From Lachnospiraceae bacterium NK4A144 (lineage in GTDB: Bacteria > Bacillota > Clostridia > Lachnospirales > Lachnospiraceae), in NCBI GenBank assembly GCA_000424365.1, contig AUJT01000001.1, forward strand, positions 248,001 to 312,000: a stretch of DNA of 64,000 nt, in the 5' to 3' direction. The translations under genes were made by a program, and so were the position numbers. Below the pieces are notes generated by a model. It searched no databases. It saw only the letters and a program-made list of their open reading frames with translations, and was not told the DNA's origin. Shown here piece by piece: positions 17,416-28,029 of the stretch. Numbering within the stretch: the first letter of the stretch is position 1; each line of letters begins with the position of its first letter.

Positions 17416-19050
17416 TCAACCTATCAGAGCCTTGATGTCATCATCAACATTGGTGATCCCTGCGATACCAAAGTTATCTACCAGTACTTTTGCTACATTT
17501 GGTGAAAGGAATGCAGGAAGTGTAGGACCAAGATGGATATTCTTTACTCCAAGGTATAAAAGAGCCAATAAAACAATGACAGCCTTTTGCTCATACCAGG
17601 AGATATTGTAGACGATAGGCAGTTCATTCACATCATCAAATCCAAATACTTCCTTAAGCTTTAATGCGATAAGTGCAAGTGAATAGGAATCGTTGCACTG
17701 TCCGGCATCCAGTACTCGCGGGATACCACCTATATCTCCGAGATCCAGTTTGTTGTATTTATATTTTGCGCATCCGGCAGTGAGAATGACAGTATCCTTA
17801 GGAAGAGCCTTTGCAAACTCTGTATAGTAACTTCTGCTCTTAGCGCGACCGTCACAACCTGCCATAACTACAAATTTTCTGATAGCACCTGACTTTACCG
17901 CATCCACAACCGTGTCAGCGAGAGCAAATACCTGCTCATGTGCAAATCCACCAACAATGGTTCCTGTCTCTATCTCTGTAGGAGCTGCACAATTTTTTGC
18001 CATTTCGATGATCTCAGAGAAATCCTTTGTTTCTCCATAAGGTGCATCAATATGTTTACATCCCGGGAAACCTGCGGCTCCTGTGGTAAACATTCTATTC
18101 TTATAACTTTCTGAAGGCGGAACGATACAGTTCGTAGTCATGAGAATCGGACCGTTAAATTTCTCAAACTCTTCCTTCTGTTTCCACCATGCATTTCCGT
18201 AGTTACCGGCAAAGTTCTTATATTTCTTAAAGAAAGGATAGTAGTGTGCCGGAAGCATCTCTGAGTGTGTATAGACATCAACTCCTGTACCCTGTGTCTG
18301 CTCTAAAAGCATTTCCAGATCTTTGAGGTCATGACCTGAAATAAGGATGCCGGGATTATTTCTGACACCGATATTGACTTTAGTGATCTCCGGATTTCCG
18401 TATGCAGAAGTATTCGCTGCATCGAGAAGAGCCATTCCGTCTACACCATATTTTCCTGTTTCAAGAGTTAAAGCCACCAGATCATCTACGGAAAGAGAAT
18501 CATCAAGTGTACTTGCCAGTGCTTTCTGAAGAAAAGCATCTACCTCAGCGTTATTTTTTAACAGAGCATTTGCATGTTTTGAGTATGCTGCAAGACCCTT
18601 AAGACCATAGGTGATAAGCTCTCTTAATGAACGGATGTCTTCGTCCTTTGTAGAAAGAACGCCCACAACTCTGCCTTTTGCCATAAAGCTGTCTTCATTG
18701 CCGTTCCAAAGCGCTGCTTCAGCGAGAGAGTTTGTATCGTCAACTTCTTTAAGTAAGTCCTCTTTTACAGCAAGTGTCATTTTAACTCTCTCGGTCAGAG
18801 CTTCGAGGTCAAAATTTGCATTTGTGATAGTAGAGAAGAGATTAACAGAAACTAAGTGATCAACTTCTTCAGAAACCGTCTTTCCTTCATTCCTGAGTTC
18901 AGTAGTAACTGCAGAAAGTCCTTTTGTGACAAAGATAAGCAGATCCTGCATTATTGCAACTTCCGGCTTTTTACCGCATACACCTGACATAGTGCATCCT
19001 GTGCAGCCTGCTGTTTCCTGACACTGATAACAAAACATTTTATTTTCCAT
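17416..19050 (-). CDS. hcp: Hybrid-cluster protein (hydroxylamine / nitric oxide reductase)
   Basis: A 544-residue iron-sulfur protein. The N-terminal cluster motif [20 protein letters not shown] continues to CGK, giving Cx2C-x8-C-x5-C. Hybrid-cluster ligand regions appear later ([37 protein letters not shown]). The start is set at 19050 (MENKMFC) because AGGAG lies 8 nt upstream; the longer open frame adds a 59-residue tail unlike the family. Hcp detoxifies nitric oxide or hydroxylamine in anaerobes. No reductase partner is adjacent. Confidence 0.95.
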   Translation of the reverse strand: MENKMFCYQCQETAGCTGCTMSGVCGKKPEVAIMQDLLIFVTKGLSAVTTELRNEGKTVSEEVDHLVSVNLFSTITNANFDLEALTERVKMTLAVKEDLLKEVDDTNSLAEAALWNGNEDSFMAKGRVVGVLSTKDEDIRSLRELITYGLKGLAAYSKHANALLKNNAEVDAFLQKALASTLDDSLSVDDLVALTLETGKYGVDGMALLDAANTSAYGNPEITKVNIGVRNNPGILISGHDLKDLEMLLEQTQGTGVDVYTHSEMLPAHYYPFFKKYKNFAGNYGNAWWKQKEEFEKFNGPILMTTNCIVPPSESYKNRMFTTGAAGFPGCKHIDAPYGETKDFSEIIEMAKNCAAPTEIETGTIVGGFAHEQVFALADTVVDAVKSGAIRKFVVMAGCDGRAKSRSYYTEFAKALPKDTVILTAGCAKYKYNKLDLGDIGGIPRVLDAGQCNDSYSLALIALKLKEVFGFDDVNELPIVYNISWYEQKAVIVLLALLYLGVKNIHLGPTLPAFLSPNVAKVLVDNFGIAGITNVDDDIKALIG

Positions 19051-19139
19051 AAGTATTGCTCCTATTCTCAATAGATCCGTTAGAATCGAACCCGTTGTAT
19101 AAACATAAACAGAACTATAGTCAAAAAGCTCAAATAATG

Positions 19140-19157
19140 ATGTTGCAAATGCAACAT
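19140..19157. promoter_or_regulatory. Operator-like inverted repeat upstream of hcp
   Basis: ATGTTGC and GCAACAT form perfect 7-bp arms around AAAT, about 90 nt before the hcp start. Nitrosative-stress regulators of the Crp/Fnr type bind inverted repeats of this size, but the sequence does not let me name the factor. Confidence 0.45.
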
Positions 19158-19296
19158 TTTGAAAAAGATTAAATGTGTGACAGTTATGTGACAATTTTTT
19201 GTATCTATTAGTAATAGGGATTTTCAAAATTTCATTTTTGTCCGATACAAAAGATGGAACATTAAGACATTCTTTTTTATTCAGGGGGGAGTAAAG

Positions 19297-20232
19297 ATGG
19301 ATATTAAGTATTTGCTATTTTTGCAAGGGCTGCGGCTAGCGTCAGGCGGCATATTTGATGAGGTTTTTAACGGTATATCAAAAGTTGCGGTAGATATCAT
19401 GCCGTTCCTGCCGATGTTTGTTTTTTGGTGTGTAAGCAGGAAATGGGGTTATCGCTTTCTTACGACACATGGAGTTGGAGAACTGGTAAACGGTATCATA
19501 AAATTAACGGTTTGCGCTTATCGTCCGTGGATCCGTTCGGATCTTATCGAGCCGGCAGGTGATTCTAAAGTGGCTGCCACAGGTTATTCGTTCCCCAGCG
19601 GACACACCATGAGTGGAACGACGACATACGGAACAACTTTTGTCTGGCAAAAAGATAAACGGAAATGGCTGGCTGTGATATGTGCTGTAATGATCGCACT
19701 GACCGGGTTCTCAAGAAATTTCCTGGGAGTTCACACGCCGCAGGATGTTATCGTAGGTTTTTCAGAAGCAGCTATCATCATTGTTCTTGTAGGTATAGTT
19801 CAGAAAAAAATAAACGGTGATGACAAGAAACTTGATATTCTTTCAATAGTAGGTGTGATAGTAGTCATCGCAACAATAATCTATATTAAGACTAAGCCCT
19901 ATCCAATGGATTACGTTGACGGTGTTCTTCTCGTAGATCCTAATAAAATGATGAACGATACCTTTAAGGGATGCGGAGAGGTCCTTGGAATCATAATCGG
20001 AAGCTATTTTGAAAGACATTATATCCACTATGAGATCCCGACAGGCGCGAAAAATCTGCCAATTCTCGGATTTGCAGGATTTGTTATCGCTTTTTCCTGG
20101 AAAGAGTACTTTGGACCAGCAACATTTGGACTGGCATTGGGAGGACACTGGGGAAATCTCATATCCAGATCCATTCTCTATCTTTTTGTAGTAGCGATCT
20201 GGCCAATGTTTATCAAAAAATGGGCTGAGTAA
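19297..20232 (+). CDS. PAP2-family membrane phosphatase
   Basis: A 311-residue membrane protein with about seven helices. The lipid-phosphatase signature is complete: [10 protein letters not shown] (first motif), [10 protein letters not shown] (second) and [12 protein letters not shown] (third). It probably removes phosphate from a lipid pyrophosphate or phosphatidic acid at the outer face. A very strong CAGGGGGGAG site precedes the ATG, and a terminator follows. Confidence 0.88.
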   Translation: MDIKYLLFLQGLRLASGGIFDEVFNGISKVAVDIMPFLPMFVFWCVSRKWGYRFLTTHGVGELVNGIIKLTVCAYRPWIRSDLIEPAGDSKVAATGYSFPSGHTMSGTTTYGTTFVWQKDKRKWLAVICAVMIALTGFSRNFLGVHTPQDVIVGFSEAAIIIVLVGIVQKKINGDDKKLDILSIVGVIVVIATIIYIKTKPYPMDYVDGVLLVDPNKMMNDTFKGCGEVLGIIIGSYFERHYIHYEIPTGAKNLPILGFAGFVIAFSWKEYFGPATFGLALGGHWGNLISRSILYLFVVAIWPMFIKKWAE

Positions 20233-20243
20233 ATGTAAAAAAG

Positions 20244-20288
20244 CGTAACAGACTGATGCTAAAATGTGTTGATCTGTTACGTTTTTTT
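20244..20288 (+). terminator. Terminator after the PAP2 gene
   Basis: CGTAACAGA (20244-20252) pairs with TCTGTTACG (20273-20281), followed by a run of seven T. Confidence 0.85.
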
Positions 20289-20401
20289 ATATGATGAACA
20301 CTCGCATTCCGCGTAATAACGCTACTTGCTCGTATTTTGCGATGCTTAACAAAACCGCATATGAAATCCGGTAATTTTTCGAGATTAAAGGGAGATTATT
20401 A

Positions 20402-22431
20402 ATGAAGGGAAAAAGAAGCTGCTTAAGAAAGTTAAAACATTTTCACTGATAGTTTTTATGATCACTGTTTCACTATCGGCATGTTCTGCAAATAACACAC
20501 CTGAGGGAAAAATAAACAGAATTATTTCAAAAATGTCTCTCGATGAGAAAATTTCACAAATGATAATTCCGGCGATAAGAACCTGGAATGAAGAAAATGT
20601 GACTGATCTGGAGGCTTGTCCCGAGCTCAGCGAAGTGCTTCAAAGACACCAGTATGGCGGTATCATCCTCTATGGCGCAAATATCAGTGGTAATGAGCAG
20701 ACTGCAAAACTACTATATGATCTGCAGGATAATAACAGCCGTATCAGCACTGCCTCAGCGCATATTCCATATATGACACCGGTTGATGAAGAGGGAGGAA
20801 TAGTTATCCGTTTATCATCGGGAACACGTATGACAGGAAATATGGCACTCGGTGCAACAGAAAATTCTGAATCAAATACCGTTAAAACCGGAGAGGTAAT
20901 AGGTAAAGAACTATCAGCATTAGGCTTTAATACTGACTTTGCGCCGGATATAGATGTAAATAACAATCCTGCTAATCCTGTAATCGGAACCAGGTCATTT
21001 TCAGATGATCCTGAGATGGTTGCGAAACTGGGACTGGCATATTCTAAAGGTCTTTCTACGAATAATATAATCGCAACCTATAAGCATTTTCCGGGACATG
21101 GAGATACAGGAGTTGACAGTCATATCGGAACACCGTCAGTTGAAAAGACCTATGATGAACTGCTTAAAACCGAACTTGTTCCTTTTAAGGCAGCTATAGA
21201 GAATGGCGCAGATATGATCATGACCGCGCATATTACATATCCTTTGATTGATGAAGAAGTGACCTTTGGAGATGGTGTGACAAAAGGATATTTTCCTGCC
21301 ACGATGTCCAAAAAAATGTTAACAGACATACTTCGAAATGATCTTGGTTTTTCAGGTGTTGTTGTGACTGATGCGCTTGAAATGGATGCGATCCGTACAG
21401 CAGGCCTGGTTCCGGGTGAAGAAGATTCTGCGGAATACAATATAAATATTGCAGAGAAAGTTATAAATGCAGGAGCAGATATCCTGTTGCTGCCGATGGA
21501 TCTTAAGAATGCGGAAGTTGCTGCATTTTATGATGAATACATTGCAGGAATAGCTGCAAAGGTAAAATCCGGAGATATCAGTAAGGAAAGGATAGATGAA
21601 AGCGTAAAGCGGATACTGCAGCTTAAATCCAAGTATGGAATATTTGATCCGGATAAGAAAGACAGTTCATCACAGACTGATAACGAGCAGGCAATAAAAG
21701 ACAGGATCGAACTTTGCAGGGAAATAGTCGGATCCGACACTAATCACGAAACTGAAATGTCTATCGCCAAAGAAGCTATCACACTTATTAAAAACGAGGA
21801 CAGTCTGCTGCCTCTAAATAATGATGCTAAGAAGATCGCCTTTTTATGCAGACTTAAAGATGATGAAAACACACTTAACTTTGTACTAGATGAATTAAAA
21901 AAGAATGGTGCGATCTCGGTTAGTTCAGCTGTATCAGTCGATTATTACTATGATAGTACAGATAGTAAGCTAAATTACACGGATGAAATGAAAGCAACTG
22001 TCTCATCTGCAGATATCGTAATAGGCTTTTCTCACGCATCGGGCAGCAGCGCGCTTGATACAGAAAATCCGCAGTTTATTGCCTTGAGCAGCGTGATCGA
22101 GGATACTCATAAGGCTGGTGGAAAATTTATACTTATAAGTCAAAATCTGCCATATGATGCGGCTATCTATCAGGATGCAGATGCAATTATTCTTGCATAT
22201 CTGGGAAGCGGACTTGGTATCAATCCAACAGAAAAGACAGACAGTGCTTCCGGAATTCCTGCACGAAATGCAAATATAATCGCAGCTGTGGATACGGTCT
22301 TTGGCTTAAATGATTCAAAGGGTCATCTGCCTGTAAATATCCCGGTTGTAGAGAGCAATGCAGACGGAAGTCTCAAATACGGTGATAAATATCTGTATGA
22401 GAGAGGATTTGGACTTGGACTGAATAATTGA
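20402..22431 (+). CDS. nagZ: Beta-N-acetylhexosaminidase (GH3, NagZ-like) lipoprotein with shifted signal peptide
   Basis: A glycoside hydrolase family 3 protein. KHFPGHGDTGVDSHIGTP is the NagZ active-site loop, and VVTDALEMDAI holds the nucleophile Asp; residues after about 390 form the GH3 C-terminal domain. It probably trims N-acetylglucosamine from cell-wall or host glycans outside the cell. The only well-placed start is the ATG at 20402 (GGGAG 7 nt upstream), but it is one base out of frame with the body. Shifting at GGGAAAA (20407-20413) gives a perfect lipoprotein signal ending LSACS. This is either a single-base loss or a -1 frameshift. Without it, translation could begin at ATG 20458 inside the signal peptide. 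Confidence 0.8.
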
Positions 22432-22540
22432 CTCGTTTTTTGCCGTGTTTCATCCGATATATTTTCTGTGTGGCTGACTAATTGATCGGGGTTAAATAAT
22501 ATTTGAATCTGTCATTATAAACATACAGGAGGGGTTATCA

Positions 22541-24250
22541 ATGAAAGTACGAAAGCAAAGCACGATACTTAAGATAATAGTATCAATAATGGCGATTTTT
22601 CTGTTATCTAATATTGTTTTAGGGGTTTTCGTATATAAGAAAGCCAGTCAGATACTGAATCAGCAGATCAAGAGCAAAACAGAAAGCCTTGCTTCTTCGA
22701 CAGCTGCTCTGATAGATGGCAGCATCGTTGCATCCGTACAGCCCGGTGACGAAACTACGGAAGATTATCTAAAAGTCAGCAACATGCTAACTGCTGTACT
22801 TAAAAACTCCGGAGTAGAATTTGTATATACGCTGCGTAGATCATCCGGAGGATCTCTTGAATATGCTGTAGATACACAAACAAGCGATGCAGTTCCGATA
22901 GGTGATACCGTAGATAATTCGATAGCCGAGGAAGCACTGAAGGGTACAGTTACCTCCAGCAAAGAACCTTATACAGACGATTGGGGAACTCACATTTCGT
23001 CTTACAGTCCTATTTATGATAACAATCAGATTGTCGGCGTTGTTGGTATTGATATAAGCGTTGATTCCGTTAAAAAGCAAACAGGTGCGCTTGTTCAGAG
23101 CATCGTTCTTATATGTATCATTACAATGATCATCAGTACGCTCCTTTTGATGACTATCGGACGTGCTTTAGGACGAAAATTTGCTCTTCTTAATGATAAG
23201 ATCGTAGAATTAACAAATGGTGAAGGTGATCTCACTCGAACTGTTGAGATTAATTCCGGAGATGAATTTGAGGTTATTGCAGGCAGCATAAATGCACTTA
23301 TCCAGTATATACGTGAAATGCTGTTATCGATCAGAAATGAATCTGATCAGCTAAGTCATACATCTAATAGTATTGCAGAAAACGTGCATTCTGCACATGA
23401 TAATGCCAAGTCCATATCATCAACTATGACTGATATGAGCGCAACGATGGAGAATACATCAGCATCCATAAACACTATTACAGAACTGATGACTGATATG
23501 ACAAGTTCCTTCAATGATATCGTAGCTGAGATAGAGACCGGAAAGACATTATCAAAGGATGTACATAAAGCAGCTGTTTCCAGCGGTGAAGCTGCTAAAA
23601 AAGAGCGTGAGATCACTGTTGAAAAAGTTGAAAGAATTAAAGAATCCGTATCGGAGAAGATCGAACGTTCAAAATCTGTCAGCAGGATCGAAGACCTTAC
23701 CGGCAATATAATCGCGATAGCTAATCAGACAAATCTATTGTCACTTAATGCTTCTATAGAAGCAGCTCGTGCAGGAGAGATCGGACGCGGTTTTGCGGTT
23801 GTAGCATCGGAAATAGGTGATCTTGCAAGTAATTCACAGCAGGCAGCCAGCGAGATCAAGCAGGTTTCATCAGAAGTTATATCCGCTGTAAACGAACTTG
23901 CCGCCGAAGCACAGAGTCTGCTTGATTATGTTAATGAAACAACTATCCTGAGTTTTGATAAGCTTGCTGATATCAGTGATGAATACCAGAACTCTGCTGA
24001 ACGTATTGATGAAATGATGGAGCGATTCTCTACAACAACAGCTCAGCTGCAGAGTAACGTAGCCAGCGTCCAGGAATCTACAGAAAATATAAACAGTTCA
24101 GTTGAAGATGTGGCGAACAGTGTAATGGATACGACAGAAAAGACTGTAGCAATGACAGATAGTATGCTGAAGATCGACGAAGATGCATCATCCAGCAATG
24201 TCCTTTCGGATCAACTTCAGGCAGAAGTCGGGAAGTTTAAGTTGGAATAA
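22541..24250 (+). CDS. Methyl-accepting chemotaxis protein
   Basis: A 569-residue receptor: membrane helix near residues 10-32, a periplasmic Cache-type sensor (about 35-185, with [15 protein letters not shown]), a second helix (about 188-212), a HAMP segment (about 213-265) and a long coiled-coil signalling domain. The hairpin tip reads [20 protein letters not shown] then [13 protein letters not shown]. It should couple an external signal to CheA and CheW, neither of which is here. AGGAGGGG precedes the start. Confidence 0.93.
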   Translation: MKVRKQSTILKIIVSIMAIFLLSNIVLGVFVYKKASQILNQQIKSKTESLASSTAALIDGSIVASVQPGDETTEDYLKVSNMLTAVLKNSGVEFVYTLRRSSGGSLEYAVDTQTSDAVPIGDTVDNSIAEEALKGTVTSSKEPYTDDWGTHISSYSPIYDNNQIVGVVGIDISVDSVKKQTGALVQSIVLICIITMIISTLLLMTIGRALGRKFALLNDKIVELTNGEGDLTRTVEINSGDEFEVIAGSINALIQYIREMLLSIRNESDQLSHTSNSIAENVHSAHDNAKSISSTMTDMSATMENTSASINTITELMTDMTSSFNDIVAEIETGKTLSKDVHKAAVSSGEAAKKEREITVEKVERIKESVSEKIERSKSVSRIEDLTGNIIAIANQTNLLSLNASIEAARAGEIGRGFAVVASEIGDLASNSQQAASEIKQVSSEVISAVNELAAEAQSLLDYVNETTILSFDKLADISDEYQNSAERIDEMMERFSTTTAQLQSNVASVQESTENINSSVEDVANSVMDTTEKTVAMTDSMLKIDEDASSSNVLSDQLQAEVGKFKLE

Positions 24251-24269
24251 AGTTGGATAAAGATTAGAC

Positions 24270-24307
24270 AATTGCCCCTGATCAGAATTGGTCAGGGGCA
24301 ATTTTTT
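24270..24307 (+). terminator. Terminator after the chemotaxis gene
   Basis: AATTGCCCCTGA (24270-24281) pairs with its complement at 24292-24303, followed by six T (some shared with the stem). A related hairpin follows hsdR at 36653-36693. Confidence 0.85.
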
Positions 24308-24398
24308 GACTTATCGGAAATTCTGTTGGATTTCTATAAGATGACAAAAAATCATCAAGACGATATACTTATGAAAGATGTGAAATTTGGAGGAACAA

Positions 24399-25907
24399 AT
24401 GATTACAGGTGAATTAAAGAATAAAATTGATGGACTTTGGGATGTGTTTGCTGCGGGCGGTCTCGTAAATCCGTTGGAAGTAATCGAGCAGATAACATAT
24501 CTCATGTTTATCAGAGATCTTGATGACGTAGATAACAAAAAGGAGAAAGAAAGCGTGATGCTCGGACTTCCGTATAAGAGCATTTTCGCAGATGAAGTAA
24601 AGATTGAAGACAGAACAATCGAAGGTCGTCAGCTCAAGTGGTCAGTGTTTCATGATTTCCCGGCTGCGCGGATGTACACTGTGATGCAGGAATGGGTATT
24701 TCCATTCATCAAAAATCTGCACAGTGACAAAAACAGCGCCTATACCAAGTACATGGATGATGCGATATTTAAGCTTCCGACGCCGTTACTTCTGTCAAAA
24801 GTCGTAGATTCACTGGATGAGATCTATGAACTGATGAATAGCTCTCAGGCAACGGACGTTCGCGGAGACGTATACGAGTATCTCTTAAATAAAATCGCAT
24901 CTGCCGGCAGAAACGGACAGTTCAGAACTCCAAGACATATCATTCGTATGATGGTAGAAATGGTAGATCCTAATGCAGATGACGTGATCTGTGATCCCGC
25001 ATGCGGAACATCAGGATTCCTCGTATCTGCTGCAGAATATCTGAAAGAAGTAAAAAAGAACGAAATCTTCTTTGATAAAGCAAAAAAAGAGCACTACATG
25101 AATGATATGTTTAACGGTTTCGATATGGATAGGACCATGCTTCGTATCGGTGCCATGAACATGATGACACACGGAATAGAAAATCCTGTTATCGAGTATC
25201 GTGACAGTCTGTCCGATCAAAATTCTGACAAAGAAAAATACTCGCTAATCCTCGCAAATCCGCCTTTCAAGGGAAGCCTCGATGCAGACGCAGTATCCGC
25301 AGATCTTTTGAAGGTATGTAAGACAAAGAAAACAGAGCTCCTGTTCCTTGCGCTCTTCCTGCGTATGCTTAAGGTTGGTGGCAGATGTGCGTGTATTGTA
25401 CCCGATGGAGTTCTTTTCGGTTCATCAAAGGCTCATAAAGATATCCGTAAGCAGATAGTAGAAGAAAACAGACTGGAAGCAGTTATTTCTATGCCTTCAG
25501 GTGTATTTAAGCCTTATGCCGGAGTTTCAACAGCTATCCTTATCTTCACAAAGACAGGACACGGTGGAACAGATAATGTATGGTTCTACGACATGACAGC
25601 GGACGGCTACAGTCTCGATGATAAGCGTACACCCGTAAACGAAAATGATATCCCGGATATCATCGAAAGATTTAAGAATCTTGATAAAGAAGCTGATAGA
25701 AAACGCACAGATAAGTCCTTCATGGTTCCTAAAAAGGATATCGAAGACAATGACTACGATCTGTCGATAAATAAATACAAGGAAGTCGAGTACATTCCGG
25801 TAGAGTATCCGCCGACAGAAGAGATCATGGCAAATATCAGAAGCATCGAAGCCGAGATATCAAAGGAAATGGATGAACTGGAGAAGCTGCTGAAAGCAGG
25901 ACACTAA
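24399..25907 (+). CDS. hsdM: Type I restriction-modification methyltransferase subunit
   Basis: A 502-residue N6-adenine methyltransferase. The SAM motif reads DPACGTSGFLVSA (near residue 196) and the catalytic motif ANPPF near 285. An N-terminal helical HsdM domain precedes them, and a C-terminal coiled coil (about 470-502) should contact HsdS. GGAGGA lies 5-10 nt before the ATG at 24399. Unlike most loci, its hsdS partners lie 2.1 and 5.9 kb away, separated by accessory genes and repeats. Confidence 0.95.
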   Translation: MITGELKNKIDGLWDVFAAGGLVNPLEVIEQITYLMFIRDLDDVDNKKEKESVMLGLPYKSIFADEVKIEDRTIEGRQLKWSVFHDFPAARMYTVMQEWVFPFIKNLHSDKNSAYTKYMDDAIFKLPTPLLLSKVVDSLDEIYELMNSSQATDVRGDVYEYLLNKIASAGRNGQFRTPRHIIRMMVEMVDPNADDVICDPACGTSGFLVSAAEYLKEVKKNEIFFDKAKKEHYMNDMFNGFDMDRTMLRIGAMNMMTHGIENPVIEYRDSLSDQNSDKEKYSLILANPPFKGSLDADAVSADLLKVCKTKKTELLFLALFLRMLKVGGRCACIVPDGVLFGSSKAHKDIRKQIVEENRLEAVISMPSGVFKPYAGVSTAILIFTKTGHGGTDNVWFYDMTADGYSLDDKRTPVNENDIPDIIERFKNLDKEADRKRTDKSFMVPKKDIEDNDYDLSINKYKEVEYIPVEYPPTEEIMANIRSIEAEISKEMDELEKLLKAGH

Positions 25908-25975
25908 ATCAAAACTTAAATGATTAGTGGAAGGTCAGGAATTTAACGTAGAGTAGGAAGGTTTATATTTAGAAA

Positions 25976-26521
25976 ATGAAAAAATATCTATGGTTTGCGC
26001 CACTCGCATTAAATTACTATATTTCTTTTCTATTCATGATTATTACGGCAGTGATCACAGCGCTGTTTCCGTTTGACGCAATAGAAATGATTTCAGCAGC
26101 AGTTGTCTATATATGGTACATATTTGGAATAGTGATATATATTATTTCATTGATCAGACTTGTCACAAATGATGATTATGATGCGAAAAGTGCCGCAACG
26201 GCAGCGCTATTCGTTAAGATACCTCAGATTCCGCCAACAATTATCATTTTCATAGGATCCCTCCTAATGATGATAGTGCCTCCAATTGGAATTATGCTGT
26301 CTTTCATGATTTGGATCATGCTGATAGGTACATCAGTCGCAACATCTATTGTTGTTATGACAGCCTGCATCAGAATGGCAAAACTTGGAAATCTGACAAC
26401 GGGTAAAACAATTCTTTTTAGTATCCTTGGTTTTCTCCCGATAATGGAATATATCGTGCCGATCATTCTCTTTGCATTATCAAAAATGAACCACTCGGGG
26501 ACGGGGTTAAAGGACCATTAA
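25976..26521 (+). CDS. Integral membrane protein of unknown function
   Basis: A 181-residue protein with four or five membrane helices, and proline-rich loops (VKIPQIPPTI, MIVPPIGIML). I do not recognise the family. The ribosome site is weak and distant (GGAAGG about 15 nt upstream). The stop is 1 nt before the start of the Imm63-like gene, so the two are probably translated together. It sits between hsdM and hsdS1, in the accessory part of the island. Confidence 0.65.
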   Translation: MKKYLWFAPLALNYYISFLFMIITAVITALFPFDAIEMISAAVVYIWYIFGIVIYIISLIRLVTNDDYDAKSAATAALFVKIPQIPPTIIIFIGSLLMMIVPPIGIMLSFMIWIMLIGTSVATSIVVMTACIRMAKLGNLTTGKTILFSILGFLPIMEYIVPIILFALSKMNHSGTGLKDH

Positions 26522-26522
26522 A

Positions 26523-26933
26523 ATGATAACAATTGAGGAGCTTAAAACTTATATTTTTAATGAAATATACACTCGATTGGGTGAAGTATCTTTGGAAGGT
26601 ATATTTTTTAGTTATGAGGATGTGTATAATTTCGATGGAATGTACGTAAGTGTACAAGATCAAGAATACAGTATTGTCTATACTGAGAAAGGGAAAGAAA
26701 GAGAGCGTATCTCTGTAAAAGATAAAGATGAAGTACTATGGTATGTTCTTGATAGTGTTTCATTCAATATAGCAATGGAATATGCTGCAAAAAACAGAGA
26801 AGAAGGGAAGGATTTTAGAAGAATATATTTCAAAAAATTATTAGAAATATATAATTTGTTTGGAGAATCATTTTGCTCTAAAAAAGAAAAGGAAATTCAG
26901 AGAATATTGAAAGAAAATCCTTATAATGATTAA
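26523..26933 (+). CDS. Imm63-like immunity protein
   Basis: A 136-residue soluble, acidic protein. The C-terminal half resembles immunity protein 63: a DEVLWYVL segment, then AMEYAAKNREEGKDFRRIYF, then KEIQRILKENPYND at the end. Such proteins neutralise polymorphic toxins. No cognate toxin is adjacent, so it is probably an orphan immunity gene taken up by the island. It is more AT-rich than hsdM. The family call is by eye and moderate. Confidence 0.5.
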   Translation: MITIEELKTYIFNEIYTRLGEVSLEGIFFSYEDVYNFDGMYVSVQDQEYSIVYTEKGKERERISVKDKDEVLWYVLDSVSFNIAMEYAAKNREEGKDFRRIYFKKLLEIYNLFGESFCSKKEKEIQRILKENPYND

Positions 26934-27140
26934 TAGGTATGAAAGAATATTTTGTTCTATTACTGAAAAAACTGTAAGAAGCGGTAAATTGTTGTAAAGA
27001 TTTTAGAAAAATTGAGATTTGTCGGGGTAACGAGGAGTGCCTATCAATGAGCATGAAGCGAAATGCGAATGAGGCACGATGCGTATGTAATAATTGAATA
27101 TATGTTTGACGACTGAGTGGGAAGATGCTAAGATAAAAGC

Positions 27141-27236
27141 ATAAGAAAAGTGCTACCGATAGACGGTTAGCCTAATTTAGTTTAGTTATAAAAATAACCG
27201 CTCTAAGTTTCTCAGGCTGGGGCGGTTATTTTTGTG
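27141..27236 (+). ncRNA. Putative antitoxin RNA, copy A
   Basis: A near-consensus promoter (TTGACG, 17-nt spacer, TAAGAT) points at a short transcript carrying GTGCTACCGATAGACGGTTA. It ends at the hairpin AAAATAACCGC / GCGGTTATTTT (27191-27201, 27222-27232). Its 3' end is complementary to the 3' end of the convergent toxin mRNA. End points are estimated from promoter and terminator. Confidence 0.65.
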
Positions 27237-27327
27237 TCTTGCCGTCATGCATCCCATGCATGTAACCAACACTGTATATGGCTGCGCAAAACGCAATCAC
27301 AGCTATTAGGTCACTAAGGGTCAGCAT
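27226..27327 (-). CDS. 33-residue toxin-like membrane peptide, copy A
   Basis: A minus-strand frame beginning MLTLSDLIAVIAFCA and ending GMHDGKTQK: one membrane helix and a polar tail, as in Fst/TxpA-like and small holin-like type I toxins. A strong GGGAGG (27338-27343) lies 10 nt before the ATG, and a consensus promoter lies about 165 nt upstream, giving a long structured leader. The stop codon lies inside the terminator stem shared with the plus-strand RNA. Two further full copies (B, D) keep the frame, which argues for function. Toxicity is inferred. Confidence 0.7.
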   Translation of the reverse strand: MLTLSDLIAVIAFCAAIYSVGYMHGMHDGKTQK

Positions 27328-27668
27328 TTGCAATCACCTCCCTTATCAAAGATTTCTCAAAAGAGATTTCTATAATAAACGGAGGTCACAGTCCTCCGAT
27401 TGAAGGACTAACCGCCTTTCTCTGCATAAGTTCGATAACGGAAATCATAGATTTCCTATCTCACTTAACCGAAAATGGTAGCACCGAGGCTTTATTATAC
27501 AGAACATATATTCATGAGTCAACGATAAATATGGAAAGAATAAGATTTGTCGAGGTAACGAGGAGTGTCTGTCAATGAGCATGAAGCGAAATGCGAATGA
27601 GGCACGATACGTACGTGATAATTGAATATATGTTTGACGACTGAGAGAAACGGTGCTAAGATGACTGT

Positions 27669-27762
27669 ATAAAAAGGTACTACCGATAGACGGCTAGTCT
27701 AGGTTGAGTTTATATTTGTTAAATAACCGCTCAGTTTTCCAGACAGGGGCGGTTATTTTTGT
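27669..27762 (+). ncRNA. Putative antitoxin RNA, copy B
   Basis: Promoter TTGACG-17-TAAGAT, then TACTACCGATAGACGGCTAG, and the hairpin AAATAACCGC / GCGGTTATTT. It overlaps the 3' end of the convergent 33-codon gene. Ends are estimated. Confidence 0.62.
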
Positions 27763-27854
27763 GTCTTGGAATTATGCTGTCCATGCATATAACCAAGACT
27801 ATAAAAAGTCGCACACAGTGCAAGCACTGCGATAAGGTCACTGATGGTTAGCAT
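27753..27854 (-). CDS. 33-residue toxin-like membrane peptide, copy B
   Basis: The frame begins MLTISDLIAVLALCA and ends GQHNSKTQK. It differs from copies A and D at about a third of positions, yet keeps the exact length, the single helix and the KTQK end, and the DNA around it has drifted more. That pattern suggests selection on the peptide. GGAGGAA (27861-27867) lies 6 nt upstream of the ATG. Function as a type I toxin is inferred from layout. Confidence 0.68.
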   Translation of the reverse strand: MLTISDLIAVLALCATFYSLGYMHGQHNSKTQK

Positions 27855-28029
27855 AAGCAATTCCTCCGTCGTCAAAATTTTCCCAAATGAGAATTTCTAT
27901 ATAAACGGAAGTCACAGTCTTCCGGAAGAAGACTAACCGCCTACCGTAAATGGTAGCACCGAGGTCTAATTATACAGAACATATATTCATAGGTCAACGA
28001 TAAATCTGGAAAGATTTGTGGGATGATAT

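Larger units (their letters stand above)
27016..27540. repeat. Island repeat, copy A (toxin-antitoxin module)
   Basis: The gene-free stretch from 26934 to 28029 is filled by two tandem copies of a repeat of about 475-525 nt. Copy A begins at GATTTGTCGGG (27016) with a GTGCCT...AGGCAC inverted repeat. It then carries a plus-strand promoter (TTGACG 27106-27111, 17 nt, TAAGAT 27129-27134), a shared terminator (27191-27232), a minus-strand 33-codon gene and its promoter (TTGACT / 17 nt / TATAAT, read on the minus strand at 27522-27494). From 27226 to about 27488 it is almost identical to copy D. Confidence 0.85.
27541..28025. repeat. Island repeat, copy B (toxin-antitoxin module)
   Basis: Same layout as copy A but clearly diverged. 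It begins at GATTTGTCGAG (27544-27554); plus-strand promoter TTGACG 27634-27639 and TAAGAT 27657-27662; terminator arms 27721-27730 and 27749-27758; minus-strand promoter TTGACC / TATAAT at 27997-27969. It ends about 33 nt before hsdS1, at AGATTTGTGGGATGATA, which also serves as the hsdS1 ribosome-site region. Confidence 0.85.

Noticed and set aside
19051-19227. N-terminal extension of Hcp
   Set aside because: The extension lies over the promoter and operator region, has no family similarity, and MENKMFC at 19050 has AGGAG upstream.
24270-24307. Small RNA behind the chemotaxis gene
   Set aside because: The hairpin and T run are fully explained as a terminator, and no separate promoter is visible.
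26940-28025. Tandem repeats that could be mistaken for a CRISPR array
   Set aside because: Units are about 500 nt, carry promoters, a terminator and a small gene, and there are no short regular repeats with unique spacers.
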